NCBI RefSeq assembly: GCF_020711255.1
Contig: NZ_JAJFAW010000005.1
Location: forward strand, 1 to 64,000
From: Hymenobacter plasmatis
GTDB taxonomy: Bacteria > Bacteroidota > Bacteroidia > Cytophagales > Hymenobacteraceae
Length of the DNA: 64,000 bases
Reading direction: 5' to 3'
Under the pieces are notes generated by a model, which was given only the letters and a program-made list of their open reading frames with translations, made no database searches and was not told the DNA's origin. Position numbers and translations under genes: made by a program. Positions 27,362 through 36,259 of this stretch are shown here, piece after piece. Each line of letters starts with the position of its first letter. The stretch's first letter is position 1.

Positions 27362-29608
27362 TTAGTGCACCCGCAGCTTGGCGAAGCTGAGCAACAGCAC
27401 TTTCTCGCCGACTTCTTCAAATTGAATGGTGGCTTTGGTGGTGCCCTGCTGGGTTTCGAGCTGGCTCACTACGCCGAAGCCAAACTTGGCGTGCTCCACG
27501 CGCTGCCCGCTTTGCAGCTTGGAGGTATCGGAAGGAGTGAAGTCGGCCGGAGCCACGTACTTGGTAGCTTGTACTTTACGCGGCGCGGTCGGAATCAGGT
27601 TCGAGCGCCGCTCAAATACATGCTGAAACGGTGACTCGCCCGCGCCCGGCCCAGCCTCGAATTTGAAGTTGACATACTGCGGGTCAATCTCATCCAGAAA
27701 GCGGCTTTTCTCGCAGCTGCGCAGGTTGCCCCACTGGTAGCGCGAGGTGGCGTAGCTCAACGTGAGCTTCTTCTCAGCCCGCGTAATGGCCACGTAAAAC
27801 AGGCGGCGCTCTTCTTCCAGGTCGGCCCGCGAGGTAATCATCATCTGGCTCGGGAAGAGGTTTTCTTCCATGCCCACGATGTAGACGTTGCGGAATTCCA
27901 AGCCCTTAGCCGAGTGAATGGTCATCAGCGTCACAGCTTCGCCTTCCTGCGCCGCATCTTTAAGGTCAGAATCCGTTACCAGGGCAATGTCCTGTAGGAA
28001 GGCGCCAAGGCTCTTGTCTTCGCGCTCGGGGTCGTCGACGTATTCATTGATACCGTTGAGCAGCTCCTGCATGTTTTCGTAGCGGGAGAGGCCTTCGATG
28101 CTCTTATCGGCGTACAGTTCCTCGAGCATGCCCGAGTTTTTGGCGATGAACTTGGCGGCTTCGAAGGCATCCTCCTTGGCAGCTATCACCATGTAGCTCT
28201 TGATTTTCTCGGCAAATCCCACCACCGGGTTCGATACCCGCGCCGGCATAAACTGGTCGGCGTTGGCTACTACTTCCCACAGTGAGTGGTTATTCTCGTC
28301 GGCCGTGGTAATTAGCTTGCTAATCGTCGTGTCGCCGATGCCGCGCTTGGGGTAGTTAATCACTCGGCGCAGCGCTTGCTCGTCGTTTTGATTGACTGTC
28401 AGGCGCAAATAGGCCACCAAATCCTTGATTTCCTTGCGCTGATAAAACGACAGGCCCCCAACGATTTTATACCGGATATTGAGCTTCCGCAGGGCTTCTT
28501 CCATCGCGCGGCTTTGCGCGTTGGTGCGGTACAGGATGGCGAAGTTGTCGTAGGACAAATGGCCGTTCATCTTGTCCTCGTAGATGGAATTGGCCACCAG
28601 CTTGCCTTCTTCGTTGTCGGAAGCGGCTTTTAGGACTTCAATCAGGGTGCCGTCTTCGTTCTCTGAGAAAACGTCCTTGCGCAGCTGCGCCTGGTTGTTT
28701 TTAATTACAGAGTTCGCGGCCCACACGATGTTCTTAGTGGAGCGGTAGTTCTGCTCGAGTTTGAAAACCTGGAGTTCGGGGTAGTCTTTCTCGAAATTAA
28801 GAATATTGGTGATGTCGGCGCCGCGGAAGGCATAGATGCTTTGCGCGTCGTCGCCCACCACGCAGATGTTGCGCTCTTTGGCGGCCAGCTTGCGGGTAAT
28901 CAGGTACTGCGAGTAGTTGGTGTCCTGGTACTCGTCCACCATCACAAACCGGAACATGTTCTGGTACTTGTTTAGCACGTCGACGTGCTCTTTGAACAAC
29001 ACGTTGGTGTTGAAGAGCAAGTCGTCGAAGTCCATGGCGCCGGCCTTGAAGCAGCGCTGCTGGTACTGCTGGTAGAGAACGCCGATTTTGGGCCGAAGCG
29101 CTGCCTCGTCGTCGGCCTTGATGGCCGCGTCGTTTAGATACTGGTTTACCGAAATCAGCTTGTTCTTAGCGGCCGAGATGCGGCCCAGCACCAGGCTGGG
29201 CTTGTAGAGCTTATCGTCTAGCTCCAGCTCTTTCACAATCTGCCCAATCAGGGTTTTCGAGTCCTGCGTGTCGTAGATGGTGAAGCTGCGCGGGTAGCCA
29301 ATCTTGTCGGCTTCGGAACGGAGGATTTTGGCGAACACCGAGTGGAAGGTACCCATCCAGAGGTTGCGGGCGGCGGGGCCAACTACTTTCTCAACACGGG
29401 CGCGCATCTCCTTGGCGGCCTTGTTGGTAAAGGTGAGGGCGAGGATGTTGAACGGGTCGACGCCCTTTTCCAGTAGGTTGGCAATGCGGTAGGTGAGCAC
29501 CCGGGTTTTGCCCGAGCCGGCACCGGCGATAATCATGCACGGGCCTTCGGTTTGCATCACCGCGGCGGCCTGCGACGGATTGAGGAGGGATAAATAATCT
29601 AGTGCCAT
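27362..29608 (-). CDS. ATP-dependent 3'-5' DNA helicase, UvrD/PcrA family
   Basis: A superfamily 1A helicase for repair and replication-fork work. The Walker A motif AGAGSGKTRVLTYRI is at residues 28-42. MVDEYQDTNYSQY (motif II), GDDAQSIYAFRGAD (motif III), LEQNYRST (motif IV), TIHSAKGLEFRNVYIVG (motif V) and LFYVAITRAEKKL (motif VI) follow in order. The C-terminus carries the Tudor-like PcrA tail (GQRVEHAKFGFGVVSQLE). The start at 29608 (MALDYLSLLNPSQAAAV) fits the family; a further in-frame codon at 29671 lies in the -33 promoter element. The length of 748 residues is usual. PcrA is a better match than Rep because of the tail. Confidence 0.93.
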   Translation of the reverse strand: MALDYLSLLNPSQAAAVMQTEGPCMIIAGAGSGKTRVLTYRIANLLEKGVDPFNILALTFTNKAAKEMRARVEKVVGPAARNLWMGTFHSVFAKILRSEADKIGYPRSFTIYDTQDSKTLIGQIVKELELDDKLYKPSLVLGRISAAKNKLISVNQYLNDAAIKADDEAALRPKIGVLYQQYQQRCFKAGAMDFDDLLFNTNVLFKEHVDVLNKYQNMFRFVMVDEYQDTNYSQYLITRKLAAKERNICVVGDDAQSIYAFRGADITNILNFEKDYPELQVFKLEQNYRSTKNIVWAANSVIKNNQAQLRKDVFSENEDGTLIEVLKAASDNEEGKLVANSIYEDKMNGHLSYDNFAILYRTNAQSRAMEEALRKLNIRYKIVGGLSFYQRKEIKDLVAYLRLTVNQNDEQALRRVINYPKRGIGDTTISKLITTADENNHSLWEVVANADQFMPARVSNPVVGFAEKIKSYMVIAAKEDAFEAAKFIAKNSGMLEELYADKSIEGLSRYENMQELLNGINEYVDDPEREDKSLGAFLQDIALVTDSDLKDAAQEGEAVTLMTIHSAKGLEFRNVYIVGMEENLFPSQMMITSRADLEEERRLFYVAITRAEKKLTLSYATSRYQWGNLRSCEKSRFLDEIDPQYVNFKFEAGPGAGESPFQHVFERRSNLIPTAPRKVQATKYVAPADFTPSDTSKLQSGQRVEHAKFGFGVVSQLETQQGTTKATIQFEEVGEKVLLLSFAKLRVH

Positions 29609-29639
29609 CTGCGAATTAAGCCGCCTTTTGGGCGGTTGA

Positions 29640-29671
29640 CAAAGATACGGCCCGCCGGGTAGGGGGCCCAA
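29640..29671 (-). promoter_or_regulatory. Helicase promoter (Bacteroidota type)
   Basis: On the minus strand TTG (29671-29669), a 21-nt spacer and TATCTTTG (29647-29640) match the consensus exactly. The leader would be about 25 nt. Confidence 0.7.
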
Positions 29672-29697
29672 TGAATTTCTGGCCCCGCGGCCGGGGT

Positions 29698-29705
29698 TAT
29701 CTTTG
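29698..29705 (+). promoter_or_regulatory. -7 box 5 nt before the DUF3109 start codon
   Basis: TATCTTTG is a full TAnnTTTG match. The ATG follows only five bases later, so the mRNA would be leaderless or nearly so. It is divergent from the helicase promoter 50 bp away. Confidence 0.55.
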
Positions 29706-29710
29706 TACTA

Positions 29711-30289
29711 ATGATTATTATTCAAGAAACGGTCATCTCCGACGACATCGCCGACAACTTTTTCGTCTGCAACCTCGAAGCCTGCAAGGGCGCTTGCTGC
29801 GTGGAGGGCGACCTCGGCGCGCCGCTCGAAGAACCCGAGCTCAAGATTCTGGAGCAGGAATACGCCAACATCAAGCCCTTCCTCACCGAAGCGGGCCGCG
29901 CGGCCATTGAGGCCCAGGGCCTGTATATCAAAGACTGGGAAGGCGACTTCAGTACAACAACAATTGACGACAAGGAGTGCGCCTACGCGCTCTACGACGA
30001 GCGCGGCATCCTGAAGTGCGGCATTGAGCAGGCGTATCTGGCCGGCGCCACCACGTTCAAAAAGCCCATCAGCTGCCACCTGTACCCCATTCGCATCACC
30101 AAATACGACGGATTCGACGCGCTTAACTACGACCGCTGGGGCATCTGCAACCCGGCATGCGCCTTTGGCGGCTCACTAGGCGTGAAGGTGTACCAGTTTT
30201 TGAAGGACCCGCTGATTCGCAAGTACGGCGAGGGCTGGTACAGCGAACTGGTGCAGGAAATTGAAGACCCAACGCCCGTTAAGAAATAG
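29711..30289 (+). CDS. DUF3109-family cysteine-rich protein
   Basis: A 192-residue protein of a family common in Bacteroidota, related to YkgJ-type zinc/iron-cysteine cluster proteins. Conserved cysteines fall in [11 protein letters not shown] near the N-terminus, [29 protein letters not shown] and [10 protein letters not shown], which suggests a bound metal or Fe-S cluster. No signal peptide is seen, so it is cytosolic. Function is unknown. The start is fixed by the promoter box immediately upstream. It is a monocistronic gene ending at a long palindromic repeat. Confidence 0.82.
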   Translation: MIIIQETVISDDIADNFFVCNLEACKGACCVEGDLGAPLEEPELKILEQEYANIKPFLTEAGRAAIEAQGLYIKDWEGDFSTTTIDDKECAYALYDERGILKCGIEQAYLAGATTFKKPISCHLYPIRITKYDGFDALNYDRWGICNPACAFGGSLGVKVYQFLKDPLIRKYGEGWYSELVQEIEDPTPVKK

Positions 30290-30294
30290 CTCCC

Positions 30295-30379
30295 GTCATC
30301 CTGAACGCAGTGAAGGACCTTATCACACTAGAACAAGTCGTTCTGGCGTGATATGGTCCTTCACTGCGTTCAGGATGAC
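30295..30379. repeat. Long inverted repeat, GTCATCCTGAACG variant
   Basis: Arms 30295-30326 and 30348-30379 match at 31 of 32 positions. They begin GTCATCCTGAACGCAGTGAAG. The element separates the convergent DUF3109 and cyclophilin genes, where no standard terminator is seen, so it may end both transcripts. Confidence 0.85.
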
Positions 30380-30394
30380 AAAGGATTGAAACGC

Positions 30395-30853
30395 CTAGGC
30401 TTCTTTCACTACAATCTTCTCGATTTCGTCGTTAGCCTGAATCTGGTCAATAACCTCGACGCCTTCCACCACTTTGCCGAACACGGTGTGCACGCGGTCG
30501 AGGTGGGCGGTGTTCTGGCGGTCGTGCACGATGAAGAACTGCGAGCCGCCGGTGTTTTTGCCGGCGTGAGCCATGCTCAGGGCGCCGCGCTCGTGGTGCT
30601 GGTTGCCGCCGCTGGTTTCGCAGTCAATCTTATAGCCGGGGCCGCCGGTGCCGGGCACGCCTTTGGCGCCGGCGCGGGTGTTGGGGCAGCCACCCTGAAT
30701 CACGAAGTTCGGGATGACGCGGTGAAACTTCAGGCCGTCGTAGTAGCCTTTTTCGGCCAGGTCGATGAAGTTCTTAACGGTTTTCGGAGCGTCCTGCTCG
30801 TAAAACTCGACCTTCATTACCCCCTTTTTGGTGTGGATTTCAGCAGTTTTCAT
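30395..30853 (-). CDS. Peptidyl-prolyl cis-trans isomerase, cyclophilin type
   Basis: Catalyses proline isomerisation during protein folding. The cyclophilin core is clear: [13 protein letters not shown], with the catalytic Arg, followed by [13 protein letters not shown] and [15 protein letters not shown]. The start at 30853 ([20 protein letters not shown]) gives a 153-residue single-domain protein with no signal peptide, so it is cytosolic. An in-frame start at 30952 would add 33 residues that do not look like a leader and is rejected. Confidence 0.93.
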   Translation of the reverse strand: MKTAEIHTKKGVMKVEFYEQDAPKTVKNFIDLAEKGYYDGLKFHRVIPNFVIQGGCPNTRAGAKGVPGTGGPGYKIDCETSGGNQHHERGALSMAHAGKNTGGSQFFIVHDRQNTAHLDRVHTVFGKVVEGVEVIDQIQANDEIEKIVVKEA

Positions 30854-31029
30854 AAATCTCGGAATGGTGCTTGCGAATTGGGTTTGGCGAAAGACTGTGG
30901 CGCTTTCCCGGGGGCGAAGGTAAGAAATCGGTTGGCGTAGCGAAACATCCATGCCGGTTTGTTACTTCGTAAGCTCAACTGCCGCATCGGCATAGTCACA
31001 CCAAACCACTTTTTCACCACACTTCTTTC

Positions 31030-31665
31030 ATGAAAAAACATTTTGCTCCTCTGCTCGCGGCCCTGGCTACTTCGCTGATGCTGGCAAGCTGCGGCAACGA
31101 CAAGCCCGCTACCACCGAAACCGAGACCACCAGCACCGTCAACCCCGCTGACTCGGTGGCTGCCATGGCCGGCGACTCGGCCCGGATGGCCAAGCCCGAA
31201 GGCGTAATGGTGGACGGTGTGGCCATGACCGCCGACAAAAACATTGTAGAAAATGCCGCTGCCGCGAAAAGCGTGAGCACGCTGGTGGCCGCCGTGAAGC
31301 AGGCTGGTTTAGTTGAAACCCTTAGCGGCCCCGGCCCCTTCACCGTATTCGCGCCCACCAATGCCGCCTTCGACAAGCTGCCCAAAGGCGCCGTAGCCGG
31401 CCTGATGGACCCCGCCAGCAAAGCCAAGCTCGCCGGCGTGCTCAAGTACCACGTCATCCCCGGCCGCCTCGTAGCCGCCGACCTGAAAGACGGCCAGGAA
31501 CTGACCACCGTAAACGGTGAGAAGCTCCACATCATGGTGCGCGACGGCAAGGTGATGGTAGGCAACGGCAAAGACGCTCCCGCCACCGTGCAAATCCCCG
31601 ACGTGATTTCCAGCAATGGCGTAACCCACGTTATCGACGGCGTAGTACTGCCCTTGGGCAAGTAG
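31030..31665 (+). CDS. Fasciclin-domain lipoprotein
   Basis: An exported lipoprotein: the signal peptide ends LMLASC with the lipidated Cys at residue 21, followed by a Thr/Glu-rich linker. Residues ~75-210 form one FAS1 (fasciclin) domain, with TVFAPTNAAFDKLPKGAV (the H1 motif) and LKYHVIPGRL then TVNGEKLHIM and VIDGVVLPLGK (the H2 region). FAS1 domains mediate adhesion or bind small ligands. At 211 residues it is a single-domain form. It is monocistronic with a terminator at 31731-31765. Confidence 0.9.
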   Translation: MKKHFAPLLAALATSLMLASCGNDKPATTETETTSTVNPADSVAAMAGDSARMAKPEGVMVDGVAMTADKNIVENAAAAKSVSTLVAAVKQAGLVETLSGPGPFTVFAPTNAAFDKLPKGAVAGLMDPASKAKLAGVLKYHVIPGRLVAADLKDGQELTTVNGEKLHIMVRDGKVMVGNGKDAPATVQIPDVISSNGVTHVIDGVVLPLGK

Positions 31666-31672
31666 AGTGCCC

Positions 31673-31826
31673 GTCATTGCGAGCGCAGCGCGGCAATCCG
31701 TCTGTTTTGCGCGACCAGCCTTATAATGTGAAAAGCCCCGGTACTACGCAGTACCGGGGCTTTTTGCTTAAGAAAGTGTCTGACCTTGACAGGACGGATT
31801 GCCACGGCCTGCGGCCTCGCAATGAC
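31673..31826. repeat. Inverted repeat, GTCATTGCGAGCG variant, enclosing a terminator
   Basis: Outer arms 31673-31700 and 31795-31826 pair at their ends (GTCATTGCGAG with CTCGCAATGAC, and GGCAATCCG with CGGATTGCC) but differ in the middle. The terminator at 31731-31765 lies inside. Confidence 0.75.
31731..31765. terminator. Bidirectional terminator, fasciclin gene and rsgA
   Basis: AAAAGCCCCGGTACT pairs perfectly with 31750-31764 around a four-base loop and is followed by T5. It serves two convergent genes. Confidence 0.85.
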
Positions 31827-31832
31827 AGATGT

Positions 31833-32798
31833 TTAGTGTCGGTTGTCTTCGCCGGCAAGCATGCTCAGGTAGCTATCGTACCGGGGCAGTGCAATGCGGC
31901 CTTGTTCTACGGCCTCGCGCACGGCACAGCCGGGCTCGTGGGTGTGCTGGCAGTTGTGGTAGCGGCACTGGTTGAGCAGGGCGCGCATCTCGGGGAAATA
32001 GCCGGCCAGCTCTGCGGGCGGGATTTCAACTAGCCCCAGCTCTTTAATACCGGGTGTATCGATAATATGGGTGCCGGGGCGCACTTCCAGCATTTCGGCG
32101 AAGGTGGTGGTGTGAACCCCTTTATCAGAGAACTCGCTGATTTCAGCGGTTTTCAAATCGAGGTCAGGCACGAGGGCATTGATGAGAGTGCTTTTGCCCA
32201 CGCCGGAGTGTCCGGCCAGCAAACTCACTTTGCCCTCCAGCAAGGCATCGATTTCGGCCACGCCCTCGCCCGTGGTGGCAGCGCAGGTACGGCTGGGGTA
32301 GCCCAAGCTGGCGTACATGCCCGCAATCTCAGCCTGGTACTCAAACCCATCGGCGTCGTACAAGTCGGTCTTGTTGAAAAGGAGCGTGACCGGAATGTGG
32401 TAGGCCTCGGCCGTAACCAGAAATCGGTCGATAAACCCGAACGATGTGGCCGGCGACACCAGCGTCACCACCAGCAGTGCCTGGTCGAGATTAGCTGCTA
32501 CGATGTGCACGTGGCCGGTTTTGTGCACCGAGCGGCGTACGATATAATTACGCCGCGGCACAATGTGCGAGATTACCGCCGACCCTTCGGCCTGCGCTTC
32601 CACTGTGAAATCCACGTGGTCGCCCACAGCCAAGGGGTTGCTGGCTTTCAGACCTTTGATTTTGAATTTCCCCCGCAGTCGGCACCGGTGCAGCTGGCCC
32701 GCGGTATCGCGCACGATGTACCACGAGCCAGTAGATTTCACCACGGTACCGTGCAGCAGGGCAGTTGGGCTGGTTGTTGAAGAAGTATCCGAAATCAT
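31833..32798 (-). CDS. rsgA: Ribosome small subunit maturation GTPase RsgA
   Basis: A circularly permuted GTPase that helps late 30S assembly. Order of parts: an OB-fold at residues ~10-90, then G4 FNKTDLY before G1 GHSGVGKSTLIN and G3 DTPGIKEL, which is the permuted order diagnostic of RsgA. The C-terminal zinc site is CRYHNCQHTHEPGC. The 321-residue length is standard. Its ATG overlaps the waaA stop by four bases (ATGA), so the two are translationally coupled. Confidence 0.95.
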   Translation of the reverse strand: MISDTSSTTSPTALLHGTVVKSTGSWYIVRDTAGQLHRCRLRGKFKIKGLKASNPLAVGDHVDFTVEAQAEGSAVISHIVPRRNYIVRRSVHKTGHVHIVAANLDQALLVVTLVSPATSFGFIDRFLVTAEAYHIPVTLLFNKTDLYDADGFEYQAEIAGMYASLGYPSRTCAATTGEGVAEIDALLEGKVSLLAGHSGVGKSTLINALVPDLDLKTAEISEFSDKGVHTTTFAEMLEVRPGTHIIDTPGIKELGLVEIPPAELAGYFPEMRALLNQCRYHNCQHTHEPGCAVREAVEQGRIALPRYDSYLSMLAGEDNRH

Positions 32799-34045
32799 GA
32801 TGCAGTGAGGTGGGGCAGCGCGGCCATAATGGTGCGGGTGGCGCCGGCCTGGCTGTGCACGTAGGTTAGCATTGTGGCTCGCAGGCGCAGGCGGGCTTCT
32901 TCGTTGTGCCAGAGTTGGGCAAAAGCCGTTTCCAGCTCCTGCGCATTATGCACGGGAAACGCGCATTTCAGCTCAACTAATTCAGTAGCCTCCTGGAATT
33001 TGGCATAAGTAGGGCCAAAGAACAGCGGCAGCCCAAAAGCAGCAGCCTCCAGCGTATTGTGCAAGCCCTTGCCAAAAGCGCCGCCCACGTAGGCGTACTG
33101 GCCAAAGCGGTAGAGTTGGCTCAACAGCCCCACGTTGTCGAACAGCAGGATGCGGGCCTGCGTCACCGTGGCGGCGTCGGCCTGCGAATACCGCAGTACC
33201 TGGCCCGGAAAAGCTGCCTCCACCTGGCGTAGGTTGGTTTCGCTTATTTCGTGTGGGGCCATGAGCACCCGCAGCTTGGACTGGTAGTGCGTGAGGAGCG
33301 GGGATAGGGCCGGCAGGTCTTCGGGCCAGCTGCTGCCCACCACCAGCACCGGCGCGCCATCGGCCACAAAGGCTTCCACTACGGGCAAGGACCTGGGCGG
33401 GGCCGCGGCCGTGGCCACCACGGTATCGAACCGGGTATCGCCGGCCACGCTCACCCGGGTCAGGCCCAAGCCACGAAGCAGGGAAGCCGAGGCTTCGTTT
33501 TGGGTGAAGATGTGCGCAAAACGGCTCAGAATCTGGCGAAAGAAACCACCCCACGGCTGGAAGAATACTTGGTCGGCCCGGAAGATGGCGGAAACTACCA
33601 CGGCAGGGATGCCGCGCCGATGCGCTTCGTTGAGGAAGTGGTACCAGAATTCGTACTTCACAAACACAATCAGCCGGGGCTTCACTATGTCCAGAAAGAC
33701 GCGCGCATTGCGGCGGGTATCCAGCGGTAGGTAAAAGATATAGTCGGCGCCAGGCCAGTTATGACGGATTTCGTAGCCCGAAGGCGAGAAGAACGTCAGC
33801 ACCAGTTTGGTATCGGGGTGGGCTTGGCGGTAGGCCTCCAGCAGCGGCCGGCCTTGCTCAAACTCGCCCAGCGAGGCGCAATGGAACCACACCCGTGGTG
33901 CGGGGTCGGCCCCTATGGTGCGGGCAATGTGGGGCAGCAGCCCGCGGCGGCCCGCGACCCAGGCCGCCGCCTTGGGCACAAACGGCGCCGCGAGGCGCAG
34001 CAACAGGCCATACAGGCCCAGCGCAGTATTATAGAGGAACAGCAA
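32795..34045 (-). CDS. waaA: 3-deoxy-D-manno-octulosonic acid transferase (KDO transferase)
   Basis: Adds KDO to lipid A precursors at the inner membrane. It is a GT-B glycosyltransferase of 416 residues; an N-terminal hydrophobic anchor is followed by WFHCASLGEFEQGRPLLEAY, HCASLGEFEQ holding the catalytic Glu. FVGGAFG-like YVGGAFGKGLHNTLEAAAFG is the donor-binding part. The apparent initiator at 34045 is TTG, with no ATG nearby upstream, and it lies four bases after a -7 box. rsgA overlaps its 3' end. It shows the organism makes lipopolysaccharide or lipooligosaccharide. Confidence 0.92.
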   Translation of the reverse strand: MLFLYNTALGLYGLLLRLAAPFVPKAAAWVAGRRGLLPHIARTIGADPAPRVWFHCASLGEFEQGRPLLEAYRQAHPDTKLVLTFFSPSGYEIRHNWPGADYIFYLPLDTRRNARVFLDIVKPRLIVFVKYEFWYHFLNEAHRRGIPAVVVSAIFRADQVFFQPWGGFFRQILSRFAHIFTQNEASASLLRGLGLTRVSVAGDTRFDTVVATAAAPPRSLPVVEAFVADGAPVLVVGSSWPEDLPALSPLLTHYQSKLRVLMAPHEISETNLRQVEAAFPGQVLRYSQADAATVTQARILLFDNVGLLSQLYRFGQYAYVGGAFGKGLHNTLEAAAFGLPLFFGPTYAKFQEATELVELKCAFPVHNAQELETAFAQLWHNEEARLRLRATMLTYVHSQAGATRTIMAALPHLTAS

Positions 34046-34049
34046 GGCG

Positions 34050-34057
34050 CAAAATTA
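34050..34057 (-). promoter_or_regulatory. -7 box 4 nt before the waaA TTG start
   Basis: The minus strand reads TAATTTTG, then CGCC, then the TTG start codon. This implies a leaderless transcript beginning at a non-ATG codon. No clear -33 element is seen. Confidence 0.45.
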
Positions 34058-34092
34058 CGCAATCCGGACTCGGCCCGGAATTACGGTCGCGT

Positions 34093-34677
34093 TTATAATT
34101 GCGGGTGGGCTTCCCAATCGACGGGGCAGGCCTCGCCATGTTTCTCGAAGTGCTGTAAGGCATCAATCATGCGCAGGGCTTCGGCAAGGCTCCGGCCCAG
34201 TGGGCGGTCGTTCACCAGCTGGTGCCGCACTATGCCGTCTTTATCGATGAGGAAAAGGCCGCGGTAGGCCATGGGCGAGCCCACGTAGGTCATTTCGCCC
34301 TGCTCGTTGTAATCGTAGTGGCCGCCCAGCACGTCGTAGTTGGCCGAAATGGTTTTCGTGGAGTCGGCCACCAGCGGGTATTTCACGCCCGCAATGCCGC
34401 CCTTGTCGCGTGGCTTGAGCTGCCAGGCCAGGTGCGAATACTGCGAATCGGTGGAGCAGCCCACCACGGCCACCCCGCGGCGCTCAAATTCCTCGAGCCG
34501 GTCCTGAAACGCCAGGATTTCGGTGGGGCACACGTGGCTGAAATCGGCTGGGTAGAAGTAAAACAGGACGTGCTTTTTGCCTAGGTAGCGGTCCAGCGAA
34601 AAGTCCTCTTCGAAGGAGCCGTCAATCACGGCCGTGGCTTTAAAGGAAGGGGCACGCTTGCCGACGAGAACTGACAT
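34093..34677 (-). CDS. 2-Cys peroxiredoxin (AhpC/TSA family)
   Basis: Thiol peroxidase that reduces hydrogen peroxide and organic hydroperoxides. The peroxidatic Cys lies in PADFSHVCPTEILAFQD and the resolving Cys in HGEACPVDWE, 11 residues from the end, as in typical dimeric 2-Cys enzymes. The C-terminus stops soon after, so the YF motif linked to overoxidation sensitivity is missing. The length is 194 residues. No dedicated reductase gene is beside it; thioredoxin is the likely electron donor. Confidence 0.92.
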   Translation of the reverse strand: MSVLVGKRAPSFKATAVIDGSFEEDFSLDRYLGKKHVLFYFYPADFSHVCPTEILAFQDRLEEFERRGVAVVGCSTDSQYSHLAWQLKPRDKGGIAGVKYPLVADSTKTISANYDVLGGHYDYNEQGEMTYVGSPMAYRGLFLIDKDGIVRHQLVNDRPLGRSLAEALRMIDALQHFEKHGEACPVDWEAHPQL

Positions 34678-34797
34678 AATCTTAAAGTGAAATTGTAATG
34701 GGTGAGTACCGTACGAATCTTGAGCTAATTCGCCGAAAAGCGAGGGGCTATTTGCGTCCCGCTAAGGCTTAGGCAATACTACCACCGCATTGCTGAG

Positions 34798-36063
34798 CTA
34801 CTTACACACAAACTGAAACGTGCTGCGGGTGCGCTGCTCCAGGAGCAGGCCACGGCCTTGGGTGAGGCGGGCTATGCTGGCCGTATCATAATTCTTAATG
34901 GTGAAAAGTGTGAGCCCGGTATTGTAGTGCAGCGTGAAATGTTCGCGCAGCAAATCCAAAAGCTGGTGAATGCGACGCTCGGAATAATCGGTGCATACCG
35001 AAAAACTGATGGCCGAATTCTGCATGACGTTAATTTTCAGCTTGGCCTGGGCCAACGCGCCGAAAATTACTTCCAGGTTTTCTTCCGAGATAAACGCGAA
35101 GTCCTTGCTCTCGAAAGACAGCAGGCACTGGTTGGTTTTGCAAATAAAAGCCGGCGCCAGCATGGGGTGGTGGCAGTCGTGAATGAGCGTGCCCTCCGCT
35201 TCGGGGTCCATAAACGACTTCACGCGCAGCGGAATGCGGCGGTCGGCCAAGGGCTTTAAGGTTTTGGGGTGGATGACGGAAGCCCCGTAATACGCCATTT
35301 CGATGGTTTCGCGGTAGCTGATTTCCGGATAGCGCACCGTGTCGGGGAATATTTTGGGGTCGGCGTTGAGCAGGCCGGCCACGTCCTTCCAGATGGTGAC
35401 GCTCGCCGCCCGCAGGCAGTATGCAAAAATGGCCGCCGTATAATCAGAGCCTTCGCGGCCGAGTGTGGTGGTGGCCCCGCCCGCGGTGCCGCCCAAAAAG
35501 CCCTGCGTCAGCACCGGCCCCTCGGCCAGCAGCGCCGGTACAGCCGCCGTGATGTGGCGCTCCGTAGTGGGCCAGTCTACGCGCCCTTCGCGCCAGGTGT
35601 GGTCGGTGCGAATCAGCGGGCGGCAGTCGAGCCACTGCATGCCCAGCGCCCGGGCCACGATGCACGTCGCCAGCAGCTCGCCGAAGCTCACAATTTGGTC
35701 ATACTGCCGGTCGTAGTCGCTGGGGCCCACTGTGGCGAGGCGGTCGGCCATTTCGGTGAGCAGGTCCGAAAGGAGCGGTGCTTCTGCTTTATCGGCGGCG
35801 TGAGTTTCCTCAGACCAGCCCAGTTCAGCGGCCACGCCTTCGTGAAAGGCACTGAGCCGGGCGAGTTGGGCTGAATAATCCTGACCTTCGTAGGCCAGCT
35901 GAAACAGCTCCTCGAGCGCATTGGTGGTTTTGCCCATGGCCGACACCACCACCAGCAGCGGCTGCTGGCGGCCGTATTGCCGCACGATTCCGGCCAGGTT
36001 TCTGATGGCGTCGGCATCGCGCACCGAAGCCCCGCCAAACTTGTAAACATGCACATTATCCAT
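34798..36063 (-). CDS. Aspartate kinase
   Basis: Phosphorylates aspartate, the first step to lysine, threonine, methionine and diaminopimelate. The kinase domain starts VYKFGGASVRDADAI and contains FLGGTAGGATTTLGREGSDY, the region binding ATP and aspartate. ACT domains fill residues ~300-420 and probably give feedback control. At 421 residues it is the monofunctional form. The start at 36063 lies six bases downstream of a -7 box; an ATG-free extension to 36117 is rejected. It is divergent from fbp across 196 bases. Confidence 0.92.
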   Translation of the reverse strand: MDNVHVYKFGGASVRDADAIRNLAGIVRQYGRQQPLLVVVSAMGKTTNALEELFQLAYEGQDYSAQLARLSAFHEGVAAELGWSEETHAADKAEAPLLSDLLTEMADRLATVGPSDYDRQYDQIVSFGELLATCIVARALGMQWLDCRPLIRTDHTWREGRVDWPTTERHITAAVPALLAEGPVLTQGFLGGTAGGATTTLGREGSDYTAAIFAYCLRAASVTIWKDVAGLLNADPKIFPDTVRYPEISYRETIEMAYYGASVIHPKTLKPLADRRIPLRVKSFMDPEAEGTLIHDCHHPMLAPAFICKTNQCLLSFESKDFAFISEENLEVIFGALAQAKLKINVMQNSAISFSVCTDYSERRIHQLLDLLREHFTLHYNTGLTLFTIKNYDTASIARLTQGRGLLLEQRTRSTFQFVCK

Positions 36064-36069
36064 GGCGGG

Positions 36070-36077
36070 CAAAGGTA
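36070..36077 (-). promoter_or_regulatory. -7 box 6 nt before the aspartate kinase start
   Basis: The minus strand reads TACCTTTG followed by CCCGCC and ATG. A TTG 26 nt upstream is a distant -33 candidate. The mRNA would be leaderless or nearly so. Confidence 0.5.
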
Positions 36078-36215
36078 GGAGTACCGACAGGCTTTGCCCA
36101 GCCCAACTTAAAAACAATCCTTACACCCCGCCAGCCCTATTCCCAGGCATAGCCCAACTACCATATAGGTCCGGTGCCGAGCAATTTTAAGCGAAAATTT
36201 TCGGCCCCGCCGAAG

Positions 36216-36223
36216 TAGCTTTG
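36216..36223 (+). promoter_or_regulatory. fbp -7 box
   Basis: TAGCTTTG matches TAnnTTTG and lies 36 nt before the chosen ATG. No good -33 element is visible. Confidence 0.45.
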
Positions 36224-36259
36224 CCCTGCGTTCCTGCCCCTCATTTCGCTCCTCTATAT

